A stretch of 64,000 nt of DNA, taken from positions 5,704,001 to 5,768,000 of the forward strand of contig JAPVLO010000205.1 of assembly GCA_027257055.1 (NCBI GenBank), given 5' to 3'. Both the position numbers and the translations under genes were made by a program. Of this stretch, positions 57,779 through 64,000 are shown one piece after another (position 1 is the stretch's first letter; each line of letters begins with the position of its first letter). The notes under the pieces are model-generated. The model saw only the letters and a program-made list of their open reading frames with translations, did not search any database and was not told where the DNA came from. Source of the stretch: Cephalopachus bancanus (taxonomy: Eukaryota; Chordata; Mammalia; Primates; Tarsiidae).

Positions 57779-58945
57779 GCATTCTATTGGAATAAGATGT
57801 CATCTAAAACTTTTATAGCTAGGAAATAGAACTCAACGCCTAGCTTCAAAGCTTCAAAGACAGACTGATTCTCTTGTTAGGAGCTAATGGAGCCTGGATG
57901 ACAACATATATGTTTATAGCTTGCCTTACTGAATATTTTAAGCATACTCTTGATACCTACTGCCAAGAAGAAAAGATTCTCTTCAAATTATTACTGCTCA
58001 TTAACAATGCACCCGGTCACTCAAGAGCTCTGAAAAAGATACCCAAGGAGAGTCATGTTGTTTTCATGCATGCTAACCTGCTGGTTCTGCCGCTCATAAA
58101 TCAAGAAGTAATTTTGATTTTCAAGTATTACTTTCTTAAGAAGTAACATCTCATAAGACGATAGCTGTCTTAGTGATTCCTCTGATAGATCTGGGCAAAG
58201 TAAATTGAAAACCTTCTAGAAAGGATTCACCAATCTATATAACATTAATTACATTTGTGATTCATGGAGGAAAGTTAAAAGATCAATGTTAACAAGAGTT
58301 GGGAAGAAATTGATTCCAGCCCTCATGAATGACTTTGAGAGGTTCAAGATTTCAGTGAAGAAAGTAACTGCAGAAATGGTGGGAGGAGTAAGAGAACTAG
58401 AATTAGATGCCAAGCCTGAAGATGTGACTGAACTACTGCAATCTCATCATATACTTTAAATGGCTGAGGATTTGCTTCTTATAGATGAGCAAAGAAAGTG
58501 ATTTCTTGGGACAGAATCTACTTCTGGTGAAAATGCTGCAAACATTGTTGAAATGACAACAAAGAATTCAGAATATTATATAAACTCAGGTGGTAAAGCG
58601 GTGGCAGGGTTTGAAAGGATTGCCTCCCATTTTGAAAGACATTCCACTATGGGTAAAATGCTATCAAATAGCATCACATGCTACAAAAAATCCTTTCATG
58701 AAAGGAATAATCAATTGATGTGGCAATTGTTGTTGTCTTATTTAAGACTTTGCCATAGCCATGCCAACTTTAAGCAACAGCTTTTCTGATCAGTCAGCAA
58801 CCAATGATATTGAGGCAAGACCTTCCACCCGCAGAAAAAGTATGACTTGCTAAAGGCTCAGATGATTTTTAGCCTTTTTTTTTTTTTAGCTAGAAAGCCT
58901 TTTTAATTAAGGCATGTACATTGATTTTTAGAAATAATTCTGCTG

Positions 58946-59244
58946 TCTGACTGGGCACAATGACTCATACCTGAAATCCCAGCACTTTGGAAGGTCAAGC
59001 CAGGAGGATTGCCTGTGTCCAGAAGTTCAAGACCAGTCTGTGCAACATAGCAAGACCTTGTCTCTCAAAAAAACTAGCCAGGCATGGTCATACATGCCTG
59101 TAGTCCCAGCTACTCAGGAGGCTGAGACAAAAGGATCACTTGAGCCCAGGAGTTCAAGGTTGTGGTAAGCCATGAACAGCTGTACCACTGCACTACAGCC
59201 TGGACCACAGAGCAAGACCCTAGTTCAAAAAAAAAAAAAGAAAA
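58946..59244 (+). mobile_element. AluJ-like dimer in Tigger1 3' UTR
   Basis: 'ctgggcacaatgactcatac', 'gaagttcaagaccagtctgt' and right arm 'agcccaggagttcaaggttg', ending in a mixed A-tail. The flanks share agaaataat (58930-58938 and 59245-59253), which is Tigger1 sequence. Its substitutions and older right arm suggest it predates the young Alu type. Confidence 0.9.
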
Positions 59245-59411
59245 AGAAATAATGCTTGTGTACATTTAATAAACTACAGCATAATGAAAATAGAACTTTT
59301 ATTTGCACTAGGAAACCAAAAATTTTGTGTGACTTGCTTTTTTGTAGGGGTCTGAAACCAAACCCATGATATCTCTGAGATATGCCTATAAGTGTTATTG
59401 TCATCATCATC

Positions 59412-61305
59412 GTTTTTTCATGACCAAATATTTGTTCCAGTGTGAATTTTCTGTTTAAAAAAAACACAAATTTTATTTTAAGTATGCTATTGTTGACTTT
59501 GTAAATAATCTAAAACATATCTTTTTACTGAATCACAGCAGACTTTAGAAGGCTTAGAAAAAAGGGCCAATTCAATAAAAGAAAAAATGTTGCCACCTAG
59601 TTATTTAATACATTTCTCAACCACAGTATTCGAATTTTCTGTTTTTAAAAAAGTAGATTACACAGCATAGACTGATGCACATTTATAAAAATACATGACA
59701 TTTTGTTCATGTCAGTGAGGATGAGGAAGCTTTTTTGGAGATAAGATTGCCAAAGGGCAGTGGGTGGTCCCTTAATCCTAATAGCAGATACTCCCTTGAG
59801 TGGAAACCACATTTTATAAAGCTTTGAATATGGACTTCTTTTTACATTTGCACGTGATTTTTAAAAGTACAAACCATGGGCTAAGCCAGTGTGAGCTTTT
59901 TTTTTTTACAAGGACTTAGAAGCTAAATATGGAGCCAAGTTTAACTATCCAATTAACTATATCATTTACAAATGAAAACAATTATACTTTCAGTTAAGAT
60001 GAAGATGAAAATTTGCAATTACTTTTTTGTTTGTGTTTGGTTTGGTTGTGTATGCTGTCATTATTGCAGAGTTAACTCTTTCAGCAAAGGAAAAAAAAAA
60101 CATGAAACAATGACTTTGAGAGAACTCCCTGGAGTGCTCGCAGTTAGGTTAGCCTACCACTGTAACAGGGACTTGATTGTCTGCTTCTGGTAACCATGAG
60201 CAACAGATAATTTTGTGTCAAAGTACGAAAAAATTCTCCATGTAAATACATAGATCTTTGGTATATTTTAAAAGCTAATTTTTAAGTTGAGAAAGAAAAA
60301 AAGGCATCAGTATTCTCAAGTTCAGGGATCATAGCAATTATTTTGTGGTGGAAAGGGAAAGTTACTAAGTATATATTTAATAAAAGCATTTTGTGTAATC
60401 ATTTTCCTAATCGTTGCTCCAGAAAATAGCTACAAAAGTGGATGCAATGCAAAGGCTGCTCTTGAAGAGTATTCTATTGCAGTCAGAGTCACCTAAATTA
60501 TGATATAAGAATGCTTTATCTCGCACCTTATTTCATGGTACCCTAGCGAGGTTACCCTGGTAACTTGCTTAAATAGTAGTCACGAGGAGGATCGTCATTT
60601 TCCCCAGCATACAGACCAATGTAGATTTTTTATCTATAAATTCTTGAACTTCAGGTTTTATATTTGGATTGCAGTCTTTCTCAGGAACAGTCATTCCCAG
60701 GGTTGCTTTCATTCCTGGATTTGGTTTCAATAGGAATACCAAAATGCAAGAAGGTACAAAATATTCAAAGCATTTTGGTAGTCATGACAATTTTGTTTTA
60801 TGTTTGATGTAAACATTATTTTAATTAAAACTGCAACACAATATAGTATTAGCAAAAAGTCACAGATTTTTTTACAAAGGGATAAGAGAGAATTTTTTTC
60901 ACTCTTTCCTTTGTGTATGTGCATGTATTATAAAAGACAAGAGTGTATTCTTCTCAAATTACATCTAGCAACATTTATGTAATAGTTGATTTTTTAATCT
61001 CTGGCAAGACATTTATTAGATCTGATTATGACACTTTTGAAATATTTATCCAAAGTCCTCTCACTCCACTGAAGTAAAGTTGGAAGCAGTTGTTTAAAAG
61101 CCCATATAATGTAATTGAAGTTTTTTAAAAATGCCTCAGTGTAGAAATAATGATCTTCTCCCATACTTCTTTGTTTAGTTCAACTGTGAAAGCAATTAAT
61201 GTTTATAACGTTGAAAGACTGTTCAAAAATGTATTTCTCTTTGCTGACCCCTAGAATTTTCTTAGTAAATCTAATATCTTATAAACTTCATAAATAACTC
61301 CCTGT
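59412..61305. other. Unique sequence, no gene supported
   Basis: No exon or confident repeat. It contains the symmetric GTTACC-CT-GGTAAC element at 60551 in a somewhat CpG-richer patch (60540-60600). Short frames (59972-60193, 60727-60924) have no domain. Confidence 0.45.
60551..60564. promoter_or_regulatory. Candidate X-box (RFX-type) palindrome
   Basis: gttaccctggtaac fits the RFX X-box layout GTNRCC, 0-3 nt spacer, RGYAAC exactly, with perfect dyad symmetry of the half-sites. No promoter or gene is evident nearby. One motif alone is weak evidence, and chance or a distal enhancer are both possible. Confidence 0.35.
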
Positions 61306-61309
61306 GTAG

Positions 61310-61485
61310 CTTTTATTTCAGGTGTAATATTACATTAGTGTGATTATCTAACTCATATCAGTGTCCCCCACTGCACCAAATGTGGGGTAGACACCCTCTC
61401 CCACTGTTTATAGCATTCTTCAGCATCAGTTTTGTGTTTTGCATGTAGTGCTTGTTCAATAATTATTTGTTAAATGAACTTTATG
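61310..61485 (+). mobile_element. L2 3' terminal fragment
   Basis: 'ttttgtgttttgcatgtagt', 'gcttgttcaataattatttg' and 'ttaaatgaac' match the L2 3' terminus. Confidence 0.6.
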
Positions 61486-61489
61486 CAAT

Positions 61490-63055
61490 GAAGGACACTT
61501 TGCAAAGAGTTCATAAAAACAAAGTTAATTTGTTATATTATTAAGTGAAAAATTCAACTACTACCTGATATTTAAAATCATTTATTTTAATGACATTCAA
61601 AAAAAGACATTTGATTAGTTCTCACAGAGTCATCAAGAGGTAAGAACTATTTTTCAAGTTGCAGAGGAAATTTTTCCACTCAAAAAAGTACTATTTGGTT
61701 ATATTGGTTTCCAGATTAGTAAATGTTCTTAGATACACAATATCTGACAACTTAAGGAAATTTGGTAAACATTTAGAAAGTTAGTAAGTATTAAAAAGTG
61801 CTATGATGGGAAGCATCATTTATTTACTCTCAAATAAAAATGATCTATAAAATTAATCAAAATTTTACAGAAGAAGGCATGAATTTGTTTTGAAGTTTAA
61901 CTGAGTTGAGACATCGTACTATGTATGTGGGTCAATGTCCAGAGTGAGCATTATCTAAGAACTTTCAAAGGATATGTATGTAGAGTTGCATGGCATCCAT
62001 CCTGAAAATCTTATAACTTATAGGTGTGGTCAACAGTTACTTTGTTTGCTTGGTTCTCTGAAGTGTAAATTATCCTAGTAGACAATGACATCAATAGAAT
62101 GTACTGCACCCAGAAAGATTCTTAACACTACACTAACAGAAAGGCAGAATACAATTTTGGAACAAGAACCTCTCTCTGTCATTCCAATGACTCCTTAGGG
62201 AATTTTAGGGAGACCAGTTGTATTTAGTTCAAACTCGTCTTTGAATAGAAATCTAGAGTCGCTTCTGCCAGTAAGAAAGATGCCTGAAGGTACTAAATGA
62301 TTATAGGAATCTAAACCAAGATTTTGTGTAAAGGTATGTACATAAAATGTAATGCATACTTCCTCAAAACACTCCATGTTTTTTTTTTCTTTTCTATTAT
62401 TCTTAGCTCCCAAAATAATTTCAGTGTGTGCCAGATGATCCATACTACTTTCTGTAAGGTGTGGCAAGATTATGGGGCCTGACAAGACAATAAGGAGACA
62501 AAGGAAGGAAGAGCACTGAATTACTTTTTTTTCTTTATGTTAAGGAAAAAGCCCAAAGAAGAACATAGATCATTGTGACAAATGTGTTGTATCTTCATAT
62601 TTCATTGTAGTTGGAAAGAACTCTTACCAAGTAATAAATGCTAAGGAAGCCAGAGCCATTGTTGGATCGGTAGAGGTATTCTTCAACTACAGTCACGTCA
62701 TGGGCCTCAACTCAAAGTACTACCTTTGTCCTGAGGATTTTCTTTATTCTATTAGTAGGTTATATAACTTGGGTGGGGTGGGGATGCTGGGGGTGAGATG
62801 CGGAGAAAATTTTACAGTTTGGTGAGATTTTTTTAAACCATTTCAGTTTTGTTTCATTTTGTTAGTTTAAACTTGCTCTTTGATGTTGTTCAAAATTTAC
62901 TAGTTTCCTCTATAATACCAGGGAGACCTAAAAAACTGGAATAATCTTTTGAAGGGCAGGATCCTTGTAGTACAGGCTTTCTCTGCTAGGTAAGTGTTCT
63001 AGGAACCCATTGCCATCAGTGTACCAACTAGCATTCTTGTGGCAGGCTGTGTTCA
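61490..63055. other. Unique sequence with one exon-like open frame
   Basis: No confident repeat. On the + strand, 62544-62825 is open for 93 codons after a TAA (see findings), without a plausible start and with no recognised family. Confidence 0.4.
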
Positions 63056-63059
63056 GCTT

Positions 63060-63497
63060 CAGTGTTGCTGTCTTTTTTCTTGAGATTCTTTCAACATGTT
63101 TGCCCATTTCATGACTGGTGATTTACAAACGCACCTGCTCATACCATGCTGAGTGCTCAGCAGTTTTTTACCGAAAACAGCATGACCCCCATGCCCTGCC
63201 CTCCCTATTCACTGGATCTCACCCCAAGTGACTTTTTTTTTTCTTTCCCTGATGTAAAAAATTCCTCAAAAGGAACCATTTGGCCAAGGTGGGATAGGTG
63301 AAACAAAAAACAGCAGAAGCACTGAAAGGCATCAGAATTGACAAACTGAAAATTGTTTCAAGCAGTGGAAAAAGCATCTCCATAAGTGTAATTGCTCAAA
63401 CAGAGACTTCTTTGAAGGTGACTGAAGTTTAAACACGTAAGAATAAATGCACAATTTTTTAATGAATAAGTTCCAGGTTTTTTGGGGTCCCTTCTCA
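63060..63497 (+). mobile_element. mariner (TcMar-Mariner) 3' remnant
   Basis: In degenerate form it encodes the C-terminal half of a mariner transposase. 'catgccctgccctccctatt' and 'ctggatctcaccccaagtga' correspond to the PHPPYSPDLAPSD-like motif with the last catalytic Asp kept. Then come a region like EEVKQKTAEAL, 'agcagtggaaaaagcatctc' and 'tactttgaaggtgactg'-like sequence at the ORF end. The right terminus 'ccaggttttttggggtccc' ends at about 63497 beside TA. The 5' half is missing. The nearest family I recall is Hsmar2-like; the name is uncertain. Confidence 0.8.
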
Positions 63498-63499
63498 TA

Positions 63500-64000
63500 C
63501 AAGTAAAACTTCTGAATTAAAAAGTTTGTAAAAGTTGCAAGATATAAGGAAATGATTGCTTGCCAAATAAGGCCTTGATTAGGAAGGAGAGAGAAGTGTA
63601 GCCAGAGAGACTTTTCCAAGGGAAAATAAAGTTCAGTGATTGATGGGAAAATAATCAGTTAGGCTTCATGCTTCCTCGAGCTGGCCTGCCAGTCATCCCT
63701 TGTTTTTGTTCACTCTTGGAATCAAGTATCCAAATGGGAGAGAAGGAGTGGCCTCGCGCTTCTTCCAGCTGATAAAGGGACAAGTGAGGCCAACTGAAGA
63801 TGCTACCTTATAGCCACGCTTCAGTCCCTACTCTACCTTCTCCTGAAATGGTCACGCACCCTTTCTCTACATCTCAAAAACACAAAGGCTTAGTTCAAAT
63901 AACCACCTCCGCTATAACATTTTCTTCAACCACTTTTAACAAAGTGACCTCACCCACCTTTTACAGAGCTAATAGACCTCCACAATGACTTCTTTGTGTA
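63500..64000. other. Unique sequence to window end
   Basis: No gene or repeat supported. A 62-codon frame at 63800-63988 has no motif. Confidence 0.5.

Larger units (their letters stand above)
50110..58790 (+). pseudogene. Tigger1 transposase relic, broken by insertions
   Basis: The N-terminal CENP-B-like HTH region begins around 'atggcc'-like 'gtggcctctaac' at 50113, with 'ctagaaatgattaagcttag' giving the LEMIKLS helix. It is damaged by small deletions. The catalytic half resumes at 57779. The frame at 57874-58146 has LLLLINNAPGH, where the family's DNAPGH aspartate is replaced by Asn, so a DDE metal ligand is lost. Compared with the family, roughly 40 codons are missing before AWMT at about 57891. 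The C-terminal part (58553-58789) is recognisable: [20 protein letters not shown]. It is inactive. Confidence 0.85.
49703..59388 (+). mobile_element. Tigger1 DNA transposon, host of nested insertions
   Basis: Both termini are visible: 'caggcatgcttttttt' at 49703 and 'gagatatgccta' ending at 59388, inverted copies of CAGGCATA. TA duplications lie at 49701-49702 and 59389-59390. About 2.3 kb of Tigger1 remains after removing inserts: L1 (50576-57341), MST LTR (57369-57778) and an Alu (58946-59244). Internal sequence includes 'gtgatctgtgatcagtgatc', the 5' UTR, a plus-strand transposase relic and the 3' UTR 'ttaattaaggcatgtacatt'. Known: Tigger1 is an extinct pogo-like TcMar element that spread in early primates and related lineages. 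Confidence 0.95.

Noticed and set aside
1..64000. CRISPR array, bacterial operon, phage or integron
   Set aside because: The DNA is vertebrate nuclear sequence (Alu, L1, MIR, L2, MaLR). The only regular repeats are microsatellites and small tandem duplications.
1..64000. Mitochondrial insertion (numt) or other recent retrocopy of a host mRNA
   Set aside because: I looked for mitochondrial gene-like or spliced-mRNA-like blocks with A-tails and found none I could support. The block at 36710-37376 is the only uncertain case.

Overview
The window looks like AT-rich, non-coding nuclear DNA from a primate. It reads as intergenic or deep intronic sequence, and I found no host protein-coding exon I can support. 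Alu elements derived from 7SL RNA fix the order as Primates. Several younger Alus carry a shared set of unusual features: an 'acaataaatcaaaaa' middle linker, a right arm with 'cagcaggtcgagg', and a 3' end reading 'gactccaactc'. These differ from the human/anthropoid and lemur/galago consensus Alus I know. The L1 3' ends are also not of the human L1PA type. The best fit is a tarsier, which is an inference from repeat type only.

Layout. 1-9.8 kb: a MIR split by a young Alu, an L1 fragment split by another Alu, several L2 copies lying 3' end to 3' end with a MIR inside one, and an MLT1-type LTR. 9.8-27 kb: old L1M pieces, MIRs, L2s, older Alus, and a 5'-truncated L1 with a perfect 15-bp target duplication (15111-16894). 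27.7 kb: a 3'-truncated 7SL RNA retropseudogene with a perfect 15-bp target duplication and no A-tail. 28-45 kb: mostly unique AT-rich DNA with scattered L2/MIR, a doublet of Alus inserted at the same target (40.37-40.94 kb), and a (GATA)n tract. 45-49.5 kb: L2 with an Alu inside, a short Tigger-family DNA transposon, and L1 3' ends.

The most structured region is 49.5-59.4 kb. A MIR holds a Tigger1 DNA transposon. That Tigger1 holds a near full-length L1 (with a 3' transduction and a 200-bp internal tandem duplication), an MST-type LTR and an AluJ-like element. After it come unique sequence, an L2 3' end and a mariner remnant near 63 kb.

All coding capacity seen belongs to decayed transposons: L1 ORF1/ORF2, Tigger1 transposase and mariner transposase. 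None is intact, and I see no undescribed multi-gene system. The points of interest are retrotransposition signatures that can be read base by base. Family names rest on remembered consensus sequences, so subfamily names and the outer edges of old repeats are approximate.
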